Below the pieces are notes generated by a model. It did not search any database, had not been told where the DNA came from, and saw only the letters and a list, made by a program, of their open reading frames with translations. Position numbers and translations under genes: made by a program. Of a DNA stretch of 6,203 nucleotides, positions 1 through 5,006 are shown in pieces (position 1 is the first letter of the stretch; every line of letters begins with the position of its first letter). Source of the stretch: a bacterium (lineage in GTDB: Bacteria; UBA9089; JASEGY01); the NCBI GenBank assembly GCA_030019105.1, contig JASEGY010000224.1:1-6203 (forward strand), read 5' to 3'.

Positions 1-56
1 CTAAACTCCAATCTTCAACCAACCCCAAAATCTTTTTCTTAAGCACTATAGTTACT

Positions 57-929
57 ATGGAAAAAGATACAACTCGAAATCCGACGACCCGCAAGGCCGA
101 GCCAGCCTGGCAGCGGGTGCCCCGAACCCGAAACTTTTGGAAGATGAACGGCAGTGGGAACGATTTTATTGTAATGGACAATCGGGAGGCTAATATCCCG
201 ACAGACCTGGCCTGGGTTCAAGCTGTCTGCCGGCGGAAATTTGGGGTAGGGGCCGATGGTCTGTTGTTGGCCGAGCTTTCGGAATGGGCCGACCTTAAAA
301 TGAGGGTCATCAATGCCGATGGGAGTGAAGCCGAGATGTGCGGTAATGGCGCCCGCTGCATGGCCTATTTTGCCCATTTTACCGGAATGGCTGAGTCCGA
401 CATGCTCCTTGAAACCCTGGCCGGCCCGGTCAGGGCTGAGGTTAAAGATACCCGGGTTAAGGTGAAACTGACAGAGCCGGCTGACATTGACCTTACAAAG
501 AAGATTGAGCTGGCCGAAAGAGGCCGGGAGGCAGTAGCTTATTTAAACACGGGTGTTCCCCACACTGTTCTGGTAACAAGGGATGTGGAAAGGGCAGAAG
601 TAGTCAAGCTCGGCCGGCAGATACGATATCACCCGGCCTTTCAACCTCAGGGGACAAATGTGGATTTTATCGAGATCGAATCTGATAAAATTAAGATCCG
701 AACCTACGAACGGGGAGTAGAGGATGAGACCCTCTCTTGCGGAACCGGTTCTGTGGCCGGGGCAATAGTGGCTTACCTGCTTGGCTTTCTTAAACCGCCT
801 GTTTCAGTTGAGACCCGAAGCGGTGAGGTGTTAACGGTCTACTTTAAACCTGAGGGGAGCCGGGTCAAAGAGGTTTACCTGGAAGGGGATGTCCAGGTGG
901 TTTATCGAGGAGAATTAGACATAAAGTAA
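57..929 (+). CDS. dapF: Diaminopimelate epimerase DapF
   Basis: DapF interconverts LL- and meso-diaminopimelate in the cytoplasm, the step before LysA in lysine synthesis and the source of meso-DAP for peptidoglycan. The two catalytic cysteines of this cofactor-independent racemase are visible: Cys95 in the motif MCGNGARC and Cys228 in ETLSCGTG. Also present are the N-terminal KMNGSGNDF block (residues 29-37), GVGADG (63-68), NTGVPHT (164-170), GTNVDF (199-204) and RTYERGVEDET (215-225). The length of 290 residues slightly exceeds the usual ~270-280. The excess is N-terminal: family members normally begin two to four residues before the FxKM block, here at residue 27. The ATG at 57 has no evident SD. 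A GTG at 117 would give a start six residues before that block and is an alternative, also without a clear SD. Residues ~4-26 lie in a degenerate repeat-like tract. Identity is certain; the start is not. Confidence 0.97.
   Translation: MEKDTTRNPTTRKAEPAWQRVPRTRNFWKMNGSGNDFIVMDNREANIPTDLAWVQAVCRRKFGVGADGLLLAELSEWADLKMRVINADGSEAEMCGNGARCMAYFAHFTGMAESDMLLETLAGPVRAEVKDTRVKVKLTEPADIDLTKKIELAERGREAVAYLNTGVPHTVLVTRDVERAEVVKLGRQIRYHPAFQPQGTNVDFIEIESDKIKIRTYERGVEDETLSCGTGSVAGAIVAYLLGFLKPPVSVETRSGEVLTVYFKPEGSRVKEVYLEGDVQVVYRGELDIK
73..135. repeat. Degenerate 7-bp-period tract at the dapF 5' end
   Basis: The end of this tract reads CGAACC followed directly by CGAAACT (123-135). This is the same word that is tandemly repeated before dapB at 3072-3099. 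Further upstream, degenerate CGAAATC-like and CGACGACC words continue to about 73. If the tract is an intergenic repeat, the ATG at 57 reads through it and the true dapF start lies at or after 117. The match is clear only for the last 13 bases; the rest is interpretation. Confidence 0.35.
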
Positions 930-936
930 GAGTGGG

Positions 937-967
937 ACGCAGATGCACGCAGATTATCAGGATTCTG
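937..967. repeat. Short direct repeats, ~10-bp period
   Basis: Two consecutive decamers begin with ACGCAGAT (937-946 and 947-956) and are followed by a TCAGGATT word. The last word resembles the CAGGATT units in the 155-bp element at 4840-4994, so this may be a fragment of a related repeat family. It begins eight bases after the dapF stop. No coding potential or terminator-like T-run accompanies it. Confidence 0.45.
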
Positions 968-998
968 GCCTTGATCATCGTTTCGGCCACGCATAAAC

Positions 999-1091
999 TT
1001 GGTAGCCATGTAGAGTGGGTGGAGCGTAGCGAAACCCACCAAGCCCTTTTTGATGGTGGGTTCCACTTTGTTTTACCCACCCTACTACCAA
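999..1091. repeat. 93-bp foldback (MITE-like) element
   Basis: The ends TTGGTAG (999-1005) and CTACCAA (1085-1091) are perfect inverted repeats. Inside them TAGAGTGGGT (1011-1020) pairs with ACCCACCCTA (1075-1084) with one mismatch; the left arm carries five extra bases, CCATG. In the middle, AACCCACCA (1033-1041) and TGGTGGGTT (1054-1062) form a perfect 9-bp stem. Alternative stems 1015-1020/1034-1039 and 1055-1061/1075-1081 also form, so each half is itself a hairpin. The word GCATAAA occurs on both sides (991-997, 1096-1102) and could be a target duplication, but it is not flush with the ends. There is no transposase reading frame. No T-run follows the stems, so it is a poor intrinsic terminator. 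Confidence 0.7.
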
Positions 1092-1103
1092 AATGGCATA
1101 AAT

Positions 1104-1113
1104 GATGATCATC
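1104..1113. promoter_or_regulatory. 10-bp palindrome, possible operator
   Basis: GATGATCATC is a perfect palindrome ending 15 bases before the DUF4160 start. Toxin-antitoxin-like operons are often autoregulated through palindromes at this position, so it could be an operator. A 10-bp palindrome can arise by chance, and the related word TGATCATCG at 972-980 may only reflect repeat debris. Confidence 0.2.
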
Positions 1114-1128
1114 GCCGAAAAGTGAAAA

Positions 1129-1395
1129 ATGCCGACGATTTCTGTATTTTACGGAATTATTATTAGAATGTATTGTTCCCCGGGTGAACATAATCCTCCA
1201 CATTTTCATGCGTATTATCAAGACTATAAAGCTGTTATTGACATCAACGCATGTGAATTAAAAGAGGGGAAATTACCATCAAAACAAATGAAACTTGTCT
1301 TGGCATGGGCGGAAATACATAAGGAAAACTTGCTGGCCGACTGGGAATTAGCATCGAACGGGGAGCTTCCATTCAGAGTAGACCCATTGAAATAA
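1129..1395 (+). CDS. DUF4160 family protein (possible toxin-antitoxin component)
   Basis: This 88-residue protein matches the DUF4160 pattern from end to end. It opens with MPTISVFYGIIIRMY (1-15), then has the family's diagnostic PPHFHAYY (23-30), a GKLP turn (47-50) and a C-terminal helix LVLAWAEIHKENLLADW (56-72). No signal peptide or membrane segment is seen. Its molecular function is unknown. DUF4160 genes commonly sit directly upstream of a DUF2442 gene, as here (15 bases apart), and the pair has been suggested to act as a toxin-antitoxin module; I am not sure of any experimental proof. The ATG at 1129 gives the conserved N-terminus exactly, but its SD is weak (GAAAAG at most). The coding sequence is clearly AT-richer than dapF, suggesting separate acquisition. 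Confidence 0.88.
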   Translation: MPTISVFYGIIIRMYCSPGEHNPPHFHAYYQDYKAVIDINACELKEGKLPSKQMKLVLAWAEIHKENLLADWELASNGELPFRVDPLK

Positions 1396-1410
1396 AGGAG
1401 GCGATACATT

Positions 1411-1689
1411 ATGTATTTATCCATAGTAGATGTAAAGCCATTAGAAAACTATAAGTTGCTATTAACATTTGAAAATAAAGAAATGCGGATTTTTGATGTA
1501 TCTCCATATTTGAACATAGGAGAATTCTCCAAATTAAAAGACCTTTCTTTATTTAACACGGTAATAGTAAAATTTGACTCTATTGAGTGGCGTAACCATT
1601 TAGATTTGGATCCTGAACTATTATATCAAAAAAGTATCACCCTGTGCAATCAACTACCCGTTTTCTCAAAGAAATTGGAACTAATTTAA
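1411..1689 (+). CDS. DUF2442 family protein
   Basis: This 92-residue protein fits DUF2442. A beta-rich N-terminal half (VKPLENYKLLLTFENKEMRIFDVSPYL, about 8-34; seen as short strands) is followed by the family signature IEWRNHLDLDPELLY (58-72). Its role is not established. It is the usual partner of DUF4160 and the putative second half of a toxin-antitoxin-like pair. A strong SD (AAAGGAGG, 1394-1401) begins inside the DUF4160 stop codon and lies nine bases before the ATG, so the two genes are a translational unit. Base use is strikingly AT-rich: 1441-1560 has 32 G or C in 120 bases, against 36 in 60 for a stretch of dapF (721-780). That supports a foreign origin. Residues 79-92 extend past the recognisable domain. 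Confidence 0.85.
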   Translation: MYLSIVDVKPLENYKLLLTFENKEMRIFDVSPYLNIGEFSKLKDLSLFNTVIVKFDSIEWRNHLDLDPELLYQKSITLCNQLPVFSKKLELI

Positions 1690-1740
1690 AGATGAGAGAA
1701 CAAATCACATTTCTCCCGGCAGAGATTAGGGAAAATCTTT

Positions 1741-2187
1741 ATGAATTCGAGACAGGACACAGACTACAGGTTGAAGCTGGCCAGAAATCATCTTAAATCA
1801 GCCCGGGAAGATATATCTCTGAAAAGATGGCCAGAGGCTTTTAGGCATTCTCAGTTATGTGCAGAAAATTCAGGGAAAGCAATAATAGCCATGTTCAAGC
1901 CGGTAAAGAAAACTTATGAGACAATGAGACAGTTAAGCCGGCTAATAAAAGAAAACTTGATTCCTGAGGAAATAAAGGCTGAATTGGTAGGCAAACTTCA
2001 TTTGTTCGGAAAAATGGGAATGCGGGAGCACATCCTGGCTGATTATGGTGACGAGATGTCTTATCAAACTCCCTGGGAGATAATCGGAGAGGACAAGGCT
2101 AAAGAAGCTTTGGAAGTAGCCGAGAAGTGTTTTGTAACGGCTGAAGCTATGTTTGGCAAAATATATGTAGAGGAGGAGATGAAATGA
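1741..2187 (+). CDS. HEPN-domain protein
   Basis: This 148-residue, all-helical protein resembles the HEPN family. Helix one is RLKLARNHLKSAREDISLKR (10-29). It is followed by a WPEAFRHSQLCAENSGKAIIAMF segment (30-52) that corresponds to the family's A-x-x-x-x-Q-x-x-E-x-x-x-KA helix. The conserved C-terminal part, REHILADYGDE to ALEVAEKCF, runs from 95 to 131. HEPN proteins are often RNases or partners of minimal nucleotidyltransferases (MNT). No MNT gene is adjacent, and the canonical R-x4-6-H active site is not clear: R29/H36 and R10/H17 have the spacing but not the usual position. Nuclease activity is therefore doubtful. The start ATG has no strong SD. The upstream frame closes at 1693-1695, with no other start between. 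The stop overlaps the dapA ATG (ATGA, 2184-2187), so dapA is probably translationally coupled to it. Confidence 0.8.
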   Translation: MNSRQDTDYRLKLARNHLKSAREDISLKRWPEAFRHSQLCAENSGKAIIAMFKPVKKTYETMRQLSRLIKENLIPEEIKAELVGKLHLFGKMGMREHILADYGDEMSYQTPWEIIGEDKAKEALEVAEKCFVTAEAMFGKIYVEEEMK

Positions 2188-3062
2188 AATTTTCAGGATC
2201 GATAGTGCCAATAGTGACACCATTTAAAGAGGGCAAGGTTGATTATGCAACCCTGGAGGAACTGATCGAGTTCCATATTAAAGAGGGAACGAATGGTTTT
2301 GTGCCCTGCGGGACGACGGGTGAATCGGCTACCCTCTCTCATGAGGAGCACAAGGAGGTGGTTGACTTTGTAGTAAGACGTGTAGCTGGCAGGGTGCTGG
2401 TAGTAGCCGGGGCTGGTTCTAATTCTACGGTCGAGGCCCTGGAGTTGGCTAAGTACGCTGAATCTGTGGGAGCTGACGCTGTTCTTTCCATTACCCCATA
2501 TTACAACAAGCCTACCCAGGAAGGTGTTTGCGCCCACTTTAGCTATATTGCTCAGCGCCTTAGTATCCCTGTTATTCTCTACAATGTTCCGTCTCGCACA
2601 GGAGTAAACATGTCACCGGCAACCTTAGCCAGGTTGGCTGAAGTCGAAAATATCGTGGGGGTTAAAGAAGCCTCCGGAGATATACACCAGGTAAGTGAAA
2701 TCATTCGGCTTTGTGGAGAAGATTTTAGCCTTATCTGTGGTGAGGATGCCAATCTCTTACCTATTCTTTCCGTCGGGGGTGTCGGGGCTATCGCGGCTAC
2801 GGCCAATGTGGCTCCGGCGGATATAGCCACTCTGATCAAAGAATTTCAGGCCGGTCACATTGAGGAAGCCAGGAAACTCCATTACAAACTTCTGCCTCTT
2901 TGTGACGCCATGTTTAGTGAAACCAACCCGTCGCCGGCGAAGGAAGCCCTGAATATGATGGGGCTTTTACCTTCACCTGAGCTGCGATTGCCTTTGGTGC
3001 CGCTAAAGAAGGATTCACGGGATAAGTTGCGAAGTGTCCTGACAGAGTATGGATTGTTGTAG
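2184..3062 (+). CDS. dapA: 4-Hydroxy-tetrahydrodipicolinate synthase DapA
   Basis: DapA condenses pyruvate with aspartate semialdehyde, the first committed step of the DAP/lysine pathway, as a cytoplasmic class I aldolase. The protein is 292 residues, a standard length, and its catalytic residues fall at the same numbers as in the E. coli enzyme. They are the Schiff-base Lys161 in GVKEAS, Tyr133 and Arg138 in YNVPSRTG, Thr44-Thr45 in CGTTGE, and Tyr107 in TPYYNKP. A strong SD (AGGAGG, 2171-2176) sits seven bases before the ATG and lies within the end of the HEPN gene, with which dapA shares four bases. dapB follows 54 bases after the stop. In many bacteria this enzyme is inhibited by lysine; the sequence alone does not settle that here. 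Confidence 0.98.
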   Translation: MKFSGSIVPIVTPFKEGKVDYATLEELIEFHIKEGTNGFVPCGTTGESATLSHEEHKEVVDFVVRRVAGRVLVVAGAGSNSTVEALELAKYAESVGADAVLSITPYYNKPTQEGVCAHFSYIAQRLSIPVILYNVPSRTGVNMSPATLARLAEVENIVGVKEASGDIHQVSEIIRLCGEDFSLICGEDANLLPILSVGGVGAIAATANVAPADIATLIKEFQAGHIEEARKLHYKLLPLCDAMFSETNPSPAKEALNMMGLLPSPELRLPLVPLKKDSRDKLRSVLTEYGLL

Positions 3063-3071
3063 CTGTAAATT

Positions 3072-3099
3072 CGAAACCCGAAACCCGAAACTTGAAACT
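3072..3099. repeat. Four tandem heptamers between dapA and dapB
   Basis: Four consecutive 7-bp units occupy this stretch: CGAAACC twice (3072-3085), then CGAAACT (3086-3092) and TGAAACT (3093-3099). They fill most of the 54-bp dapA-dapB gap and end just upstream of the dapB SD. The units are reminiscent of the heptameric short tandemly repeated repetitive (STRR) sequences described in cyanobacteria, although nothing else here points to a cyanobacterium. Related heptamers occur at other junctions in this window. Confidence 0.85.
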
Positions 3100-3116
3100 G
3101 ATAAAGGAGGAGATGA

Positions 3117-3926
3117 ATGATTAGAGTCATTGTTCCCGGCGCCACAGGGAAAATGGGTGGAGCCATTACCAGATTAGTTTGCTTAGAGAGGGATATGGAA
3201 CTGGCCGGAGTGACAGAGAGGAAGAATCATCCCTGTTTAGGCTCTGATATTGGCCCTTTGCTCGGCTTAGGGAAAAAGGGAATTGGTTTATCAGATGATC
3301 TTTCAGCTATCATTGATAGAGCCGATGTCCTGATCGACTTCACCACCCCGGAAGCCACTATTACACATCTAAAATTGGCCCTGCAGGCTAAAAAGGGGAT
3401 GGTGATTGGGACAACCGGATTTGAGTCCTATCATCTCCAGCAACTTAAAGAAGCATCTACAACTATTCCCATTGTCTCTGCCCCTAACATGGCCGTGGGC
3501 GTAAATCTTCTTCTTAAGCTGGTCAAGGAGGCAGCGGCAGTATTAGGGGAATATTACGACTGCGAGATTGTCGAGGCCCATCATCATCACAAACACGATG
3601 CCCCCTCAGGGACTGCCCTCAGGTTGGCTAAGGTTGCCGCCGAAACCCTGGGCAGGGACCTGGAAAAAGTGGGGACATATAGCCGTAAAGGAATGATTGG
3701 GCCAAGGTCCAGGGAGGAAATCGGTATCTCTGTTATCCGGGGGGGAGATGTGGTTGGGGATCATACGGTTTTCTTCCTCGGTGAAGGAGAGAGGTTAGAA
3801 CTTACTCATCGGGCGAGCTCCCGAGAGATATTTGCCAGAGGCGCCCTCCGGGCAGCCAGGTTTGTTTCTCAGGCGGCACCCGGACTCTATGATATGGGCG
3901 ATGTCCTGGGGCTTAATGAATCGTGA
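3117..3926 (+). CDS. dapB: 4-Hydroxy-tetrahydrodipicolinate reductase DapB
   Basis: DapB uses NAD(P)H to reduce the DapA product to tetrahydrodipicolinate in the cytoplasm. The 269-residue protein is the normal length. Visible elements in order are the Rossmann loop GATGKMG (8-14), DFTTPE (74-79), GTTG (98-101) with PNMAVGVN (123-130), and the signature EAHHHHKHDAPSGTA (153-167). His155 and Lys159 of the signature correspond to the catalytic His159 and Lys163 of E. coli. A C-terminal GLYDMGDVLGL closes the protein. An AAGGAGG SD (3104-3110) is six bases before the ATG at 3117. An out-of-frame ATG at 3113 is not the start. The gene is in a tight operon with dapA. The last few codons and the stop run into a degenerate heptamer tract. 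Confidence 0.98.
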   Translation: MIRVIVPGATGKMGGAITRLVCLERDMELAGVTERKNHPCLGSDIGPLLGLGKKGIGLSDDLSAIIDRADVLIDFTTPEATITHLKLALQAKKGMVIGTTGFESYHLQQLKEASTTIPIVSAPNMAVGVNLLLKLVKEAAAVLGEYYDCEIVEAHHHHKHDAPSGTALRLAKVAAETLGRDLEKVGTYSRKGMIGPRSREEIGISVIRGGDVVGDHTVFFLGEGERLELTHRASSREIFARGALRAARFVSQAAPGLYDMGDVLGLNES

Positions 3927-3946
3927 ATCGCAATTCGAGATTGAAA
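3919..3946. repeat. Degenerate heptamer tract at the dapB stop codon
   Basis: Successive 7-bp words AATCGTG (3919-3925), AATCGCA (3926-3932), ATTCGAG (3933-3939) and ATTGAAA (3940-3946) keep a clear period while drifting in sequence. The first word contains the end of dapB; the stop is 3924-3926. The tract borders directly on the 190-bp inverted-repeat element. The periodicity is visible, but the units are divergent. Confidence 0.5.
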
Positions 3947-3950
3947 AGGA

Positions 3951-4140
3951 AGCATCGTTTCAAATCGCCCCAATAGCAGCTTTACACTTTTAAAGCGGAG
4001 TGCATGTCCGAGTTTGAGCTATGGTGCATAACTTCCCTGGAGTTAATCCTTTAGGATTTCATTTATGAAAGGCTAAAGCCTAAACTCCCAAAAAGTGTAA
4101 ACCGATCTCTAACGATTTCCAGGCTGAATGAAACGATGCC
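3951..4140. mobile_element. 190-bp MITE-like element
   Basis: The element is bounded by a perfect 11-bp inverted repeat, GCATCGTTTCA (3952-3962) and TGAAACGATGC (4129-4139), each one base inside the 8-bp direct repeats. A second perfect 11-bp inverted pair, TTTACACTTTT (3981-3991) and AAAAGTGTAAA (4091-4101), lies within, and a 50-base imperfect hairpin occupies 4039-4088. There is no reading frame for a transposase, so it would be mobilised in trans. An 8-bp duplication is seen with several transposase families (for example IS1595, ISL3, IS66, ISAs1); the family cannot be named from the ends alone. It separates dapB from the Nudix gene, which without it would start about 40 bases after the dapB stop. 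Confidence 0.85.
4039..4088. other. 50-base symmetric hairpin inside the 190-bp element
   Basis: Bases 4039-4062 pair with 4065-4088 without gaps, 19 of 24 positions matching, with GGAGTT and AACTCC at the base. The arms contain three small palindromes in a row: AATCCTTTAGGATT (4045-4058), TTTCATTTATGAAA (4057-4070) and GGCTAAAGCC (4071-4080). No T-run follows, so a terminator role is not supported. It could be a transposase-recognition or RNA-folding structure. Confidence 0.6.
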
Positions 4141-4143
4141 GAA

Positions 4144-4150
4144 AAGGAGG
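4144..4150 (+). promoter_or_regulatory. Shine-Dalgarno site that decides the TTG start at 4156
   Basis: AAGGAGG lies five bases before TTG at 4156. The nearer ATG at 4151 is immediately followed by an in-frame TGA (ATG TTT TGA) and cannot be the start. The first five bases of this SD belong to the right-hand copy of the 8-bp duplication flanking the 190-bp element. The insertion therefore preserved the ribosome-binding site. Confidence 0.85.
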
Positions 4151-4155
4151 ATGTT

Positions 4156-4827
4156 TTGACCACGGAAGAAGTAATGGTTGTAGCTGCGGCCGAAGTATTT
4201 AAAAATGGGGCCTGGCAGGGCCTTAAAACAGGCGGAGCTGATACCCTATTAAAGATTATTCAGGAAAAACACTGTTTTCTCCCCCGCCATCAGGTGGAAT
4301 ATGATCCCTCCTGGCAGCAAATAATCCCCTACATAATTTTTCGCCATAATCATAAGTATTTATTAACCAACCGATTAGAGAACTCGGCGGAACAGCGTCT
4401 GCATCATCAGTATTCCTTAGGACTGGGCGGACACATTAACCGTGAAGACACTAACGAAGCTGATCCTGTTGAAGCCGGTCTCTGGCGTGAGTGGAAAGAA
4501 GAAGTTAGCTATGAAGGTACACTTTCTCACTCCTTGATAGGGTTTATCAATGATGATTCCCGTGAAGTCAGCCAGGTTCACCTGGGGCTCTTCTATTTAT
4601 TTGAAGGCTCCTCTCCCCAAATAACCGTCCTTGAAGATCACGAGATGGTGGGGCAGTTGCTATCCCTTTCCGAAATTGAGCCTTTCTACAATAAGATGGA
4701 ATCGTGGTCGCAGATCGTTTATGATTATCTTAAGAAGGTAGAAACTACTCAGGTTCACAGTTCCAGGGTTCACGGTTCAAGGTTAGAGAAGGCGACTAAC
4801 CTTGAACCTTTGAACCTGATAACCTGA
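4156..4827 (+). CDS. Nudix (MutT-like) hydrolase, predicted phosphoesterase
   Basis: Nudix enzymes hydrolyse nucleoside diphosphates linked to another moiety. Residues 91-117 hold a diverged Nudix box: GG at 91-92, then a segment about four residues longer than canonical, then REWKEEV (111-117) supplying the metal-binding glutamates. The flanking YSLGLGGHI and the N-terminal region (YIIFRHNHKYLLTNR, 59-73) resemble the MutT-like predicted phosphoesterases of COG4112, an assignment from memory. The substrate is unknown. Translation starts at TTG with a strong SD. Residues from about 199 to 223 are encoded by heptameric repeats and a hairpin and look like a read-through tail, so the ancestral protein probably ended near residue 195. 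The gene follows dapB in the same direction after the 190-bp element and has no evident part in DAP synthesis. Confidence 0.82.
   Translation: MTTEEVMVVAAAEVFKNGAWQGLKTGGADTLLKIIQEKHCFLPRHQVEYDPSWQQIIPYIIFRHNHKYLLTNRLENSAEQRLHHQYSLGLGGHINREDTNEADPVEAGLWREWKEEVSYEGTLSHSLIGFINDDSREVSQVHLGLFYLFEGSSPQITVLEDHEMVGQLLSLSEIEPFYNKMESWSQIVYDYLKKVETTQVHSSRVHGSRLEKATNLEPLNLIT
4751..4826. repeat. GGTTCA-type heptamers folding into a 13-bp hairpin
   Basis: The left half contains GGTTCAC, AGTTCCA, GGTTCAC, GGTTCAA and GGTTAGA at roughly 7-bp spacing. The right half holds AACC-containing complements. GGTTCAAGGTTAG (4774-4786) and CTAACCTTGAACC (4796-4808) form a perfect 13-bp stem with a nine-base loop, and CAGGTTCA (4750-4757) pairs with TGAACCTG (4811-4818) outside it. 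The whole structure lies inside the 3' end of the Nudix frame, whose stop is 4825-4827. There is no downstream T-run, so it is not a typical intrinsic terminator. Confidence 0.8.
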
Positions 4828-4839
4828 AGTAATTACCTC

Positions 4840-4994
4840 GACAATGTTACATTTAAAAAATTAGACAGGATTAACCAGGATTTACAGGATACAAGATGAT
4901 AACGAAAAAAATCTTCGAATATTTGGGAAAAAATCCATTATAAATCCTGTTCATCCTGTTTATCCTGTCAAAAAAATCCTAATGTAACATTGTC
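4840..4994. mobile_element. 155-bp MITE-like element with 14-bp inverted ends
   Basis: GACAATGTTACATT (4840-4853) and AATGTAACATTGTC (4981-4994) are perfect 14-bp terminal inverted repeats. Inside, three CAGGAT words in the left arm (4864-4890) pair with three ATCCTG words in the right arm (4944-4969), allowing one bulge and a few mismatches, so the element folds into a long hairpin. The loop is AT-rich and non-coding. AATTAC flanks it (4831-4836 and 4996-5001) but is offset from the ends by three bases and one base, so it is only a possible target duplication. The element ends 12 bases before the oxidoreductase start. A TATAAA at 4939-4944 could serve as a -10 box, but no matching -35 was found. 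Confidence 0.82.
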
Positions 4995-5006
4995 AAATTA
5001 CGAATT

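Larger units (their letters stand above)
3943..4148. repeat. 8-bp direct repeats flanking the 190-bp element (target duplication)
   Basis: GAAAAGGA occurs at 3943-3950 and again at 4141-4148, exactly abutting the two ends of the element at 3951-4140. A perfect 8-bp duplication flush with inverted-repeat ends is the classical footprint of transposition. The right copy continues as GG (4149-4150), completing an SD for the next gene, so the original site was probably that gene's SD. Confidence 0.85.

Noticed and set aside
47..52. TATAGT as a -10 box for dapF, within the near-palindrome ATAGT-T-ACTAT (48-58)
   Set aside because: No plausible -35 at 16-18 bases upstream, and it overlaps the first possible ATG. 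An isolated six-base match is not enough.
991..1102. GCATAAA on both sides of the 93-bp foldback as a target duplication
   Set aside because: The copies are one and four bases away from the inverted ends rather than flush, so they are noted only as a possibility.
930..1128. A lysine riboswitch or attenuator controlling the dap genes
   Set aside because: The gap is accounted for by direct repeats and the foldback element. None of the lysine riboswitch core sequence was recognised, and no intrinsic terminator with a T-run is present.
865..1221. 118-residue minus-strand open frame spanning the dapF end, the gap and the DUF4160 start
   Set aside because: No family resemblance. It crosses a foldback repeat and overlaps two well-supported genes, so it is a chance frame.
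1692..1796. 34-codon open frame starting MREQITFLPAEIREN between DUF2442 and HEPN
   Set aside because: No SD, no recognisable family, and it overlaps the start of the HEPN gene. Probably chance.
4939..4944. TATAAA within the 155-bp element as a promoter for the oxidoreductase
   Set aside because: No matching -35 hexamer at proper spacing. AT-rich loops readily contain such words.
937..5001. The several repeats as a CRISPR array
   Set aside because: Units are too short, vary in sequence, and lack regularly spaced unique spacers. No cas gene is present.
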